Assembly: GCA_018819325.1 (NCBI GenBank)
Contig: JAHJQJ010000078.1
Span: 1 to 14,030 of the forward strand
Length of the DNA: 14,030 nt
Reading direction: 5' to 3'
Source: Patescibacteria group bacterium
Lineage (GTDB): Bacteria; Patescibacteriota; Microgenomatia; UBA1400; MFAQ01
The translations under genes and the position numbers were made by a program. Below the pieces are notes generated by a model. It searched no databases. It had not been told where the DNA came from and worked only from the letters and a program-made list of their open reading frames with translations. Within the stretch, counting starts at the first letter, position 1; every line of letters begins with the position of its first letter. Shown one piece after another: positions 1 to 6,358 of this stretch.

Positions 1-2
1 GC

Positions 3-113
3 TCGAAAACAAAAGAGATTCTTTCATCTTTGTTTGGAACCTGGGACACCAAAGACCTAAACCCTCTAAAAGAATGCAGAGAACTTCTCACTAATCCAAA
101 TTACGCTATCTAA
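3..113 (+). CDS. C-terminal end of an unrecognised protein (5' part outside window)
   Basis: An open frame enters from the left edge and runs 36 codons to TAA at 111-113. The visible residues begin SKTKEILSSLFGTWDTK and end LLTNPNYAI. The composition is protein-like, and the other two forward frames close sooner or read less plausibly. The short amphipathic tail with a W and a final NP-Y-A-I is vaguely like the C-terminus of small antitoxin-type regulators, but that is a guess. It is probably the original upstream neighbour of ppsA, because the first copy of the ppsA promoter follows about 57 nt downstream. No function is assigned. Confidence 0.45.
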   Translation, partial: SKTKEILSSLFGTWDTKDLNPLKECRELLTNPNYAI

Positions 114-169
114 ACCCATTCAGGAAGCGTGAACTCTTACAGCACAACTAAGAACACAAAAGACTAGAT

Positions 170-227
170 ATTTTTGTGTATACTAATTAATTTGTATATG
201 AACCCTGCCCTGGTTCTTCCATTCAAC
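170..227 (+). repeat. Direct repeat copy A: duplicated ppsA promoter and 5' end
   Basis: These 58 bp match 1002-1055 apart from a 4-bp TAAT insertion and one substitution. The copy holds the -10 box TATACT (179-184), an ATG at 198 and the codons for MNPALVLPFN. The frame then leaves ppsA and stops at 234-236, so it is a 12-codon remnant of the ppsA start. It marks the left edge of insertion 1. Its promoter appears intact and would now transcribe into the inserted segment. Confidence 0.85.
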
Positions 228-449
228 TTTACTTAAGCCGACGCCCTCACCTTCGCCCAAAACCTCATTAAATAAAGCCCACCCCCGGAGTGGTCCTCCT
301 TAGGGGATTCTCCTCTAAGCAACCATACCACATTGTTTCCATGGACTAGTCCATAAGTACATAGGCTCACTTCTGACAAGGACCGTCCTTGCCAGTCATG
401 GGTCATTCTGCCAGAGTCCCGCTCAGCGGGAGCTTGTCCAGAATCCTTT
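228..449. other. Non-coding left part of insertion 1, with hairpins
   Basis: No convincing gene is visible here. A short frame at 237-275 reads ADALTFAQNLIK then stop, with GCC/CTC/ACC codons like the core genes, so it may be a scrap of another gene's 3' end. A 9-bp stem with one G-T pair and a TTC loop lies at 299-319 (CTTAGGGGA/TCCTCTAAG). A perfect 14-bp palindrome, ATGGACTAGTCCAT, lies at 341-354. Dispersed palindromic repeats follow from 371. Confidence 0.5.
371..446. repeat. Cluster of dispersed palindromic repeats
   Basis: Three nested or adjacent inverted repeats are visible. CAAGGACcGTCCTTG at 377-391 recurs at 964-980, 9471-9489 and 9867-9885. An outer GTCATTCTG (402-410) faces CCAGAATCC (438-446). 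Between them lies CCCGCTCAGCGGG (418-430). The stretch AGCTTGTCCAGAATC is related to the AGCTTGCCCAGAATC found at 9518-9530 and 11973-11985. No poly-T tail follows, so a terminator role is doubtful. Confidence 0.75.
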
Positions 450-452
450 ATG

Positions 453-458
453 TATACT
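453..458 (+). promoter_or_regulatory. Candidate -10 box for the ASCH-like gene
   Basis: TATACT lies 36 nt before the chosen ATG at 495. No -35 match is seen at the usual distance. The same hexamer serves as the likely -10 of ppsA and of the transglutaminase-like gene. Confidence 0.35.
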
Positions 459-494
459 ACGAATTATTACTATTTACACAAAATTTCGCAAAAT

Positions 495-755
495 ATGACC
501 ATAAAAAAGAAAGTCTGGCCAGAATATTTTCAAAATATTAAAGATGGTAAAAAAACATATGAACTTCGACTCGCTGATTGGGAATGTAATGAAGGTGATG
601 TTTTAATTTTGCAAGAATGGAATCCTAAAACTAAAAACTATACCGGTAGGGAGCTAAGAAAAGAGGTTGCCTATGTGGGTAAAACCAAAAATATGACATT
701 CTGGTCAAAAGAAGATGTAGCAAAATATGGGTATCAAATAATCTCTTTTAAGTAA
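495..755 (+). CDS. DUF3850/ASCH-like domain protein
   Basis: This is an 86-residue protein starting MTIKKKVWPEYF. The pattern KVWPEYF...I.DGKKTYELRLAD...NEGDVLILQEW..KT..YTGR...V.YV...YGYQIISFK follows the DUF3850/ASCH-like small-domain layout: an early KK-ELR strand, a GD turn and a terminal IISF strand. ASCH folds resemble PUA domains and are thought to bind RNA or nucleotides; the ligand here is unknown. The upstream in-frame ATG at 450 would add 15 residues unlike the family, so the ATG at 495 is preferred, although no Shine-Dalgarno precedes it. The codons are A/T-ending, unlike the GCC/ACC-rich ppsA next door, and the gene sits inside a segment bounded by duplicated ppsA ends. Both points suggest acquired DNA. 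Confidence 0.75.
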   Translation: MTIKKKVWPEYFQNIKDGKKTYELRLADWECNEGDVLILQEWNPKTKNYTGRELRKEVAYVGKTKNMTFWSKEDVAKYGYQIISFK

Positions 756-942
756 ACTTTATGATAAAAGGAATTGGCTTGCATTCTGTTATCATCTTAA
801 GTATTTATCTGGTGATATTAAAAATAACGAACCCGAAAAACATGATGATGTTCGTTGGTTTAAAATATCACAATTGCCTAAAAATTTAAGCCCCCACACC
901 AAGATTGCAATAAAGAAGTATTTATCGGTGAAAAAAAATTAA
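742..942 (+). pseudogene. C-terminal remnant of a NUDIX hydrolase gene
   Basis: The +1 frame relative to the ASCH-like gene is open from after the TAA at 739-741 to TAA at 940-942. From 757 it reads LYDKRNWLAFCYHLKYLSGD, and then a stretch containing EPEKHDDVRWFKISQLP and HTKIAIKKYL. E-P-E-KHD-(D/E)-(I/V)-RW-F-...-LP is the usual segment following the catalytic box of NUDIX hydrolases, near the C-terminus. The Nudix box itself (GX5EX7REUXEEXGU) and everything N-terminal to it are missing, and no start codon fits, so this is a 5'-deleted fragment. It starts directly after the ASCH-like gene, consistent with a rearranged insertion. Confidence 0.7.
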
Positions 943-963
943 ATTAAATTTACATCGCACAAC

Positions 964-980
964 ACAAGGACCGTCCTTGT
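964..980. repeat. GACAAGGAC-type palindrome, right edge of insertion 1
   Basis: ACAAGGACcGTCCTTGT is an 8-bp inverted repeat around one base. It is a copy of the palindrome at 377-391, 9471-9489 and 9867-9885. It sits 21 nt before the duplicated ppsA promoter, close to the inferred insertion junction. Confidence 0.75.
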
Positions 981-1001
981 CAGTGGGGTTCTCACTAAGC
1001 C

Positions 1002-1055
1002 ATTTTTGTGTATACTAATTTGTATATGAACTCTGCCCTGGTTCTTCCATTCAAC
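1002..1055 (+). repeat. Direct repeat copy B: functional ppsA promoter and 5' end
   Basis: These 54 bp are nearly identical to 170-227. This copy stays in frame with the full ppsA gene, so it is the working one. Together with copy A it brackets insertion 1. Confidence 0.85.
1011..1016 (+). promoter_or_regulatory. ppsA -10 box, predicted leaderless start
   Basis: TATACT ends 9 nt before the ATG at 1026. Transcription usually starts about 7 nt after the -10 box, so the mRNA would begin at or just before the start codon. No Shine-Dalgarno sequence is present. No good -35 hexamer is seen. Confidence 0.5.
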
Positions 1056-3320
1056 AAGATTGATAAAGACGATATTCCCTTAGTCGGCGGCAAAGCCGCT
1101 AACTTAGGTGAAATGATCCAAGCTGGCCTGCCCGTCCCCAACGGTTTTTGCGTCACCTCTGCCGCCTATCAGTTAATTATCAAGCACAACCAAATCCAAC
1201 CCAAAATCAAGCAAATCTTAAATCAAACAGACGTCCACAATAACAAAGATCTACAAAAATCTTCTAATCAAATCGTTAAACTAATCACAAAAGCCAAAAT
1301 TCCCCAAGAACTTACCAACCAAATTTTTTCATCTTATGAAAAGCTAGTAAAGGGAAACAAAACACCTTTGGTTGCCGTCCGTTCCTCCGCCACCGCAGAA
1401 GATCTACCAGACGCCTCATTTGCCGGCCAGCAAGAGTCGTTCTTAAACATAAAGGGCGAAGCCAATCTAATCCAAGCCGTTAGAGACGCCTGGGCATCAC
1501 TTTTTGGCGCCAGAGCCATTTTTTACCGCCAGACCAAGGGATTCGATCACTTCAAGGTTAGCCTAGCCGTGCCAATTCAGCTAATGATTCAATCAGAAAT
1601 TTCCGGAGTAGCCTTTTCTATCAACCCGGTCACCAACAACAAAAACCAGATTATTATAGAAGCCGGTTACGGGCTAGGCGACTACATTGTTCAGGGCGTG
1701 ATCACCCCCGATCATTACATAGTAAATAAGGACGATTTCACCATTCACTCTCGCCAAATAATTCCCCAAACCATCAAAGAAGTATATAAGTACCCAAGCG
1801 GCGTTAAGAAAAAAAGGGTTAGTAAGCAAAAAATAAACCTACAAAAACTACCAGACGACTTAATCTTAAAGCTGGCAAAAATTGTAGACGGTATTCAAAA
1901 ACACTACTACTTCCCCCAAGATATAGAATGGGCCCTAGAAAAAGGCCAGCTTTACATAGTTCAGTCTAGACCCATTACCACCATCTCTGTTGCCGGAAGC
2001 GGCAAGCCCAAATATCAACTATCCGACCTTAAAAATCTTAAAGTAATTCTTCAAGGTCAAGCCGCCTCTCCTGGCATTGCTACAGGCAAAGTAATCAAGA
2101 TAAAAAGCTCAACAGAAATCAATAAGGTCAAAACCGGAGATATTTTGGTAGCCAGCATGACCTCGCCAGACTTTGTTCCCGCCATGAAAAAAGCCGCCGG
2201 CATTATTACAGACAAAGGTGGCCAAACCAGCCACGCAGCCATTGTCTCTCGTGAGCTTGGCGTACCCGCCATTGTAGGCACCGTTAAAGGCACCGCTATT
2301 TTAAAGGTTGGTCAAACAGTAACTCTAGATGGCTCCACCGGTGATGTCTACAACGGCAAACCAGAAAAAAAACCACGGGTAATTGCCAAAAAACCAGATA
2401 AAAATCTATCTAAGCAGGGAACTGAGCCACTTCGCACCGCCACCAAAATATACGTCAACCTGGCCGAACCCGACCTGGCCGGCACCGTTGCCGAGAAAAA
2501 TTCCGACGGAGTTGGTCTCCTAAGGGCAGAGTTTATGATCGCCCAGATCGGCACCCACCCCAAAAAACTAATCGCCGATAAAAAAGGCCACGTCTTCACA
2601 GAAAAATTAACAGAAGGCCTATTAAAATTCACCCAAAGCTTTGGCGATCGCCCCGTGATCTACCGTGCCACCGATTTCAAAACCAACGAATACAGAAACT
2701 TAATAGGTGGGAGCGCCTTTGAACCACAAGAGGCCAATCCCATGATTGGTTACCGCGGAGTTTACAGATATCTACAAGATCAATCGGTTTTCGAACTAGA
2801 AATAGAAGCCATAAAAAGAGTCAGAAATAAATACGGCTACAAAAACTTAAGCCTTATGCTTCCTTTTGTCCACACGGTAGACGAGCTAATCAAGGTCAAA
2901 AGCCTAGTATCAAGCATGGGCTTAATAAGATCGCCCAGTTTTAAACTATGGATGATGGTAGAGGTTCCTTCCAACGTTATCTTGCTAGACGATTTCATTA
3001 ATGTAGGCATCGACGGCATCTCTATAGGTACCAACGACCTAACCATGTTAATTCTGGGCGCAGACAGAGATAACGAAGTCGTTTCCAGCGTCTACGACGA
3101 ACGAAACCCAGCCGTACTTTGGGCTCTAGAAAAAATAATAAAAACCGCCAATAAGCATGGTATTACCTCCAGTATCTGTGGTCAGGCACCCAGCCTTTAC
3201 CCAGATCTAACCGCCAAACTAGTAGAGTGGGGGATTACTTCGGTTTCCGTTTCTCCAGACATGCTAGACAGAACCAGAGAAATTGTCTCTCTGGCCGAAA
3301 AAAGACTACTAAAAAAATAA
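1026..3320 (+). CDS. ppsA: Phosphoenolpyruvate synthase
   Basis: This 764-residue enzyme (E. coli PpsA has 792) makes phosphoenolpyruvate from pyruvate and ATP, releasing AMP and phosphate. The N-terminal ATP-grasp domain (about 10-325) opens with PLVGGKAANLGEM and contains VRSSATAEDLPDASFAGQQ and DIEWA...LYIVQSRPIT. The swivelling phosphohistidine domain (about 340-430) contains GGQTSHAAIVSRELGVPAIV, with the catalytic His at 403. The C-terminal TIM barrel contains LRAEF, MIGYRGVYRYL, MVEVPSN, GTNDLTML and ICGQAPS, with the active-site Cys at 718. The start at ATG 1026 is chosen because MNSALVLPF fits the family; an upstream GTG at 1008 overlaps the promoter. It is followed one base later by eno, so the two are probably co-transcribed. 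Insertion 1 has separated the gene from its former upstream neighbour but kept its promoter. Confidence 0.95.
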   Translation: MNSALVLPFNKIDKDDIPLVGGKAANLGEMIQAGLPVPNGFCVTSAAYQLIIKHNQIQPKIKQILNQTDVHNNKDLQKSSNQIVKLITKAKIPQELTNQIFSSYEKLVKGNKTPLVAVRSSATAEDLPDASFAGQQESFLNIKGEANLIQAVRDAWASLFGARAIFYRQTKGFDHFKVSLAVPIQLMIQSEISGVAFSINPVTNNKNQIIIEAGYGLGDYIVQGVITPDHYIVNKDDFTIHSRQIIPQTIKEVYKYPSGVKKKRVSKQKINLQKLPDDLILKLAKIVDGIQKHYYFPQDIEWALEKGQLYIVQSRPITTISVAGSGKPKYQLSDLKNLKVILQGQAASPGIATGKVIKIKSSTEINKVKTGDILVASMTSPDFVPAMKKAAGIITDKGGQTSHAAIVSRELGVPAIVGTVKGTAILKVGQTVTLDGSTGDVYNGKPEKKPRVIAKKPDKNLSKQGTEPLRTATKIYVNLAEPDLAGTVAEKNSDGVGLLRAEFMIAQIGTHPKKLIADKKGHVFTEKLTEGLLKFTQSFGDRPVIYRATDFKTNEYRNLIGGSAFEPQEANPMIGYRGVYRYLQDQSVFELEIEAIKRVRNKYGYKNLSLMLPFVHTVDELIKVKSLVSSMGLIRSPSFKLWMMVEVPSNVILLDDFINVGIDGISIGTNDLTMLILGADRDNEVVSSVYDERNPAVLWALEKIIKTANKHGITSSICGQAPSLYPDLTAKLVEWGITSVSVSPDMLDRTREIVSLAEKRLLKK

Positions 3321-3321
3321 A

Positions 3322-4620
3322 ATGGCCATAATAAAAGCAGTTAGAGCCAGAGAAATCCTTGACTCACGTGGCACACCCACCATAGAAACCAGCGTCTGGT
3401 CAAACGACACCGGCGCCACCGCCACCATTCCTTCTGGCGCATCAGTGGGAGACAAAGAAGCTCTAGAATTAAGAGATAATGATCCTTCAAGATTTCAGGG
3501 CAAGGGTGTCTTAAAAGCCGTGCACTTAATTAATCAAGTTTTAAGCAAGTATCTCATCGGACAAGATCCAACCAAGCAAAACTCCATCGATCAGATGCTC
3601 ATAAACCTAGACGGCACCAAAAATAAGGGCAAACTTGGCGCCAACACCATTCTTTCCGTTTCCCAAGCCATCTTTGAACTAGGCGCCCGCGTCTCCACCA
3701 TGCAAACCTACCAATACGTCCAGGCCAAGTATAACTTGCACCAGCCCACCCCAGCCAATCTCCCCACACCAATGTTTAACATAATAAACGGTGGCAAACA
3801 CGGAAACCAGAACCTAGACTTCCAAGAATACCACGTAATTCCTTCCAGCAAACTTGATTTTAAACAATCTCTAAGAATTGGAACAGAGATTTATCATCAA
3901 CTAAAACAACAACTTATAAATAAAAACGCCAGTTACTCCGTTGGCGACGAAGGCGGTTTCGCCCCCGACCTTAACAACAACCAGGACGCCATAGATTTAA
4001 TTACAGAAGCCATCCAATCCACACCCTACGAACTAAATAAACAGGTCTTCCTGGGTTTAGATCTGGCTGCCTCTGAATTCTTTAAAAACAAACAATACAA
4101 AATTAAAGACCGTAAAAACCCTTACTCTGCAGAAGACTTCATAAAATACCTAATTGATCTAAAAAATAAGTTCGGCCATATCTTACTAGAAGACCCGTTA
4201 GACCAAGACAGCTGGGCAGACTGGACCGCCTTAACCAGTCTAATCGGCCAGAATACACTAATCGTAGGGGACGACCTTATTACCACCCACCCATTTCTCC
4301 TTAAAAAGGCCATCGATCAAAAAGCCTGCAACGCCGTTATTATAAAACCCAATCAGGTTGGCACCATCTCCGAAGCGGTGTCTGTAATCAAAATGGCTAA
4401 GGCTAACAACATTGCCTGCGTTGTTTCTCATCGTTCCGGAGACACCAACGAAGACTTCTTAGCAGACTTCGCCGTTGGGGTTGGCGCCGACTACGTTAAG
4501 TTTGGTGCACCAGTCAGAGGCGAGCGAACCATAAAATACAACCGCCTTTCATTAATTCACGACTACCTTACCCTTTCTTCTCCTTCGAAAGCCGCCACAA
4601 CAACACCAACTCTCCCTTAA
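3322..4620 (+). CDS. eno: Enolase
   Basis: This 432-residue enzyme interconverts 2-phosphoglycerate and phosphoenolpyruvate. It begins IIKAVRAREILDSRGTPTIE, and GASVGDKEALELRD is the mobile loop. Substrate and metal residues are visible: INGGKHGNQNLDFQE (His and Glu), GDEGGFAPD, LGLDLAASEF, LLEDPLDQDSW, VGDDL, catalytic K342 in IIKPNQVGT, SHRSGDTNEDF (H370, R371, S372) and VKFGAP. NGGKHGNQN replaces the common NGG-x-HADNN, which is divergent but keeps the His. The start lies one base after the ppsA stop, with no ribosome-binding site of its own, which suggests coupled translation. The last residues after YNRLSLIHDYL (SSPSKAATTTPTLP) exceed the usual enolase end and are encoded inside the oppositely oriented rsmI 3' end. 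Confidence 0.95.
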   Translation: MAIIKAVRAREILDSRGTPTIETSVWSNDTGATATIPSGASVGDKEALELRDNDPSRFQGKGVLKAVHLINQVLSKYLIGQDPTKQNSIDQMLINLDGTKNKGKLGANTILSVSQAIFELGARVSTMQTYQYVQAKYNLHQPTPANLPTPMFNIINGGKHGNQNLDFQEYHVIPSSKLDFKQSLRIGTEIYHQLKQQLINKNASYSVGDEGGFAPDLNNNQDAIDLITEAIQSTPYELNKQVFLGLDLAASEFFKNKQYKIKDRKNPYSAEDFIKYLIDLKNKFGHILLEDPLDQDSWADWTALTSLIGQNTLIVGDDLITTHPFLLKKAIDQKACNAVIIKPNQVGTISEAVSVIKMAKANNIACVVSHRSGDTNEDFLADFAVGVGADYVKFGAPVRGERTIKYNRLSLIHDYLTLSSPSKAATTTPTLP

Positions 4621-5281
4621 CTCCTTTTTCTTTAATTTTCTCCATCACTCCACTGGCCGTTCCCCTAATAACTTCCTCAAACTTCTTGGTCAGTTCTCTG
4701 GCAATTACCACCTCCACATCACCAAAATTAAGAAAAATTTCTTCCAGTGTTTTGTATACACTTCTAGCCGGTTCGTAAATCGCCAAAGTTAATCCAAGAG
4801 CAGAAAAGGACTTAGACGCTTCCCAGTACCTTTCTCGTTTAGACTTCTTTTTGGGCAAAAACCCCAAAAATAACACCTTGTCAGACGATAAACCAGATAA
4901 ACACAGAGCCGTTGTCACCGCGCTTGGCCCCGGTGCGCTAGTAACCGCCCCACCCATCTCAATTACCTGCTTCACCAATCTAAATCCAGGGTCAGATATC
5001 GTCGGCATCCCCGCATCTGTGACCAAAACCGCCTCATCAAAAGCTTGAATTTCTCCAATCAGTTCCGGTACCTTTTTCTTCTCGTTAAAATCATTGATTA
5101 CACTTAGTTTTCCTGAAAAACCACCCGTCAAATATCCCAAATTTTCAAGTTTCAGCCACAATTTCCTAAACACCCTAGTATCTTCACAGATCACCAATTT
5201 AGCTTCTTGCAAAGCCCTAATGGCTCTCAAACTTATATCCTCAATATTACCTAAGGGTAGTCCCACCAACAAAAGTTTCAT
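4568..5281 (-). CDS. rsmI: 16S rRNA (cytidine-2'-O)-methyltransferase RsmI
   Basis: This 237-residue SAM-dependent methyltransferase of the tetrapyrrole-methylase fold methylates the ribose 2'-O of C1402 in 16S rRNA. Family signatures are in order: LLLVGLPLGNIEDISLRAIRAL (Rossmann strand and glycine loop, the family usually having TPIGNLEDIT), VICEDTRVFRKL, VTDAGMPTISDPGFRLV (SAM-binding), SAPGPSAVTTALCLSGL and FLGFLPKKKSKRER. LPLGN in place of TPIGN is a modest variation. The start codon lies one base after the lexA stop on the same strand, so the two form an operon. The 3' end overlaps eno by 53 nt in convergent orientation, leaving no room for a dedicated terminator between them. Confidence 0.93.
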   Translation of the reverse strand: MKLLLVGLPLGNIEDISLRAIRALQEAKLVICEDTRVFRKLWLKLENLGYLTGGFSGKLSVINDFNEKKKVPELIGEIQAFDEAVLVTDAGMPTISDPGFRLVKQVIEMGGAVTSAPGPSAVTTALCLSGLSSDKVLFLGFLPKKKSKRERYWEASKSFSALGLTLAIYEPARSVYKTLEEIFLNFGDVEVVIARELTKKFEEVIRGTASGVMEKIKEKGVKGELVLLWRLSKEKKG

Positions 5282-5282
5282 C

Positions 5283-5900
5283 TTAATATTTTCTTACCAC
5301 TCCAACACACTTACCTTGGATTTGTACATTGGTGGCAAAAATAGGGGACATCGATGAGTTCGCTGGCTCCAACCTAACCCTAGTTTTTTCTTTAAAAAAT
5401 CTTTTCAAAGTTGCCAGTCCGTTTTCCAATAAAGCCACTACAATATCGCCATTACTAACGTCATCAATAGCAATCTCCTCCATAATTACATAATCTCTAT
5501 CAAATATTCCCTCTTCTATCATAGAATCACCTTTTACCTGTAAACAAAACGATCTTTTTTTGCTACTTACCATGCTAGGTGGAATTCTAAAACTGGCATC
5601 TGGGTCAGTATGTGGTTCAATGGGTTTTCCTGCCGCAATAAATCCCATTATTGGCAGTTCCAAGGTATTAAGTTGAGACATTTTTTCCTCAATAATCTCC
5701 AGACCCCTAACAGCGCCCTCAAACTTTCTAATTACCTTTTTTTTCACCAAAGCCTGCAAATGTTCATGCACCGTAGCCAAACTAGAAACGCCCAAGGCAT
5801 CCGCAATTTCTTGTAGGGTGGGTGAGTACCCATTTCTTTGAATAAACTGCCTAATAAAATCCACAATTTGTCTTTGCCTTCTGTATAAAGTTACCGCCAT
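5283..5900 (-). CDS. lexA: LexA-type SOS repressor with intact autocleavage site
   Basis: This 205-residue protein has an N-terminal winged helix (about 1-70: RRQRQIVDFIRQFI, GYSPTLQEIADALGVSSLATVHEHLQAL) and a C-terminal S24-type peptidase domain. The cleavage site is A90-G91 in GFIAAGKPIEP. The catalytic Ser is S126 in VKGDSMIEEGI, and the catalytic Lys is K166 in LATLKRF. It should repress DNA-damage genes and be cleaved when RecA is activated. No clear LexA box (such as CGAACnnnnGTTCG) was found upstream of it or elsewhere in the window, so its operator in this organism may differ. It is first in a unit with rsmI. No Shine-Dalgarno sequence precedes the ATG. Confidence 0.94.
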   Translation of the reverse strand: MAVTLYRRQRQIVDFIRQFIQRNGYSPTLQEIADALGVSSLATVHEHLQALVKKKVIRKFEGAVRGLEIIEEKMSQLNTLELPIMGFIAAGKPIEPHTDPDASFRIPPSMVSSKKRSFCLQVKGDSMIEEGIFDRDYVIMEEIAIDDVSNGDIVVALLENGLATLKRFFKEKTRVRLEPANSSMSPIFATNVQIQGKCVGVVRKY

Positions 5901-5927
5901 ATTTTTAAATTTCTTATTAATTTCTTC

Positions 5928-5950
5928 GTCATTCTGGCTTGTCCAGAATC
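5928..5950. repeat. ATTCTGG/CCAGAAT hairpin repeat
   Basis: GTC followed by ATTCTGG (5931-5937), a 5-nt loop and CCAGAAT (5943-5949) forms a 7-bp stem. The same family appears at 402-446 and 6186-6224. Its right half (CTTGYCCAGAATC) recurs at 9519-9530 and at the R and R' repeats. It lies just upstream of lexA. Confidence 0.7.
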
Positions 5951-5959
5951 CTTCTCTCT

Positions 5960-5988
5960 GTCATTCCTGCGAAGGCAGGAATCTATAT
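5960..5988. repeat. Single GTCATTCC-type hairpin (half of a REPIN-like element)
   Basis: GTC, then ATTCCTGC (5963-5970), loop GAAG, then GCAGGAAT (5975-5982) and CTATATA. It equals one arm of the two-hairpin elements at 6271-6331 and 11907-11969, including the CTATATA linker. Confidence 0.75.
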
Positions 5989-6037
5989 ACATCATTTTTA
6001 TACCAAACAATACCCAAAGTCAACACCCAGTTTTGGC

Positions 6038-6109
6038 AAGGAGCAGTGAATGTCACTCATCAGACACTGTGTTCGACTTCTTAGTCAACACTGTTCAGAT
6101 GTGTGACAT
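6038..6109 (+). other. Possible structured leader or short ORF, unassigned
   Basis: An AAGGAG (6038-6043) stands 6 nt before an ATG at 6050, which opens an 18-residue frame (MSLIRHCVRLLSQHCSDV) ending at 6104-6106. The same span can fold: ATGTCAC (6050-6056) pairs with GTGACAT (6103-6109), and inside it TGTT-c-GACT pairs with AGTCAACA. It may be a leader peptide, a small RNA or neither. The rest of 5989-6185 shows no gene I can support. Confidence 0.2.
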
Positions 6110-6185
6110 GACAAGAACAAAAATGCAAGCTCTTCCGATGTGGAATCCGATCGAGCCGAGGGAGGGTCGTACCCCTGCTCATCAT

Positions 6186-6224
6186 GTCATTCTGGTAAGT
6201 GAGTCCTCGAACGCATCCAGAATC
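6186..6224. repeat. ATTCTGG/CCAGAAT repeat with long loop
   Basis: ATTCTGG at 6189-6195 pairs with CCAGAAT at 6217-6223 across a 21-nt loop. It has the same arms as 5931-5949 and continues into CGATTCC. It appears to be another member of the dispersed family. Confidence 0.6.
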
Positions 6225-6270
6225 GATTCCGAAGTCCTCGCAGACTCGTCCCCAGAACGACGTTTCTCTT

Positions 6271-6331
6271 CGTCATCCCGCACTTGATGCGGGATCCATT
6301 TATATAGATTCCTGCCTTCGCAGGAATGACG
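6271..6331. repeat. Two-hairpin REPIN-like element (copy 1)
   Basis: An outer CGTCAT (6271-6276) pairs with ATGACG (6326-6331). Inside are two hairpins, ATCCCGC/GCGGGAT and ATTCCTGC/GCAGGAAT, joined by a linker reading CCATTTATATAG. The reverse complement of 11907-11969 has the same outer arms, the same linker and different but still paired stems. This matches the layout of REP doublets (REPINs), which are moved by REP-associated Y1 transposases. No such transposase is in the window. Confidence 0.8.
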
Positions 6332-6344
6332 CCTAAATTTAAGC

Positions 6345-6350
6345 TATACT
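6345..6350 (+). promoter_or_regulatory. -10 box of the transglutaminase-like gene, predicted leaderless
   Basis: TATACT ends 8 nt before the ATG at 6359. A start site 7-9 nt downstream would put the 5' end of the mRNA at the start codon. No Shine-Dalgarno sequence is seen. It lies 13 nt after the REPIN-like element. Confidence 0.5.
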
Positions 6351-6358
6351 CTCATTCA

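Noticed and set aside
5901..5927. LexA operator in the lexA promoter
   Set aside because: No CGAAC/GTTCG or CTGT/ACAG-type box is recognisable; the region is a plain AT-rich stretch.
6033..6287. 84-codon open frame upstream of the transglutaminase-like gene
   Set aside because: It runs through two dispersed repeats, has a low-complexity Ser/Arg end and no domain signature; it is likely a chance frame.
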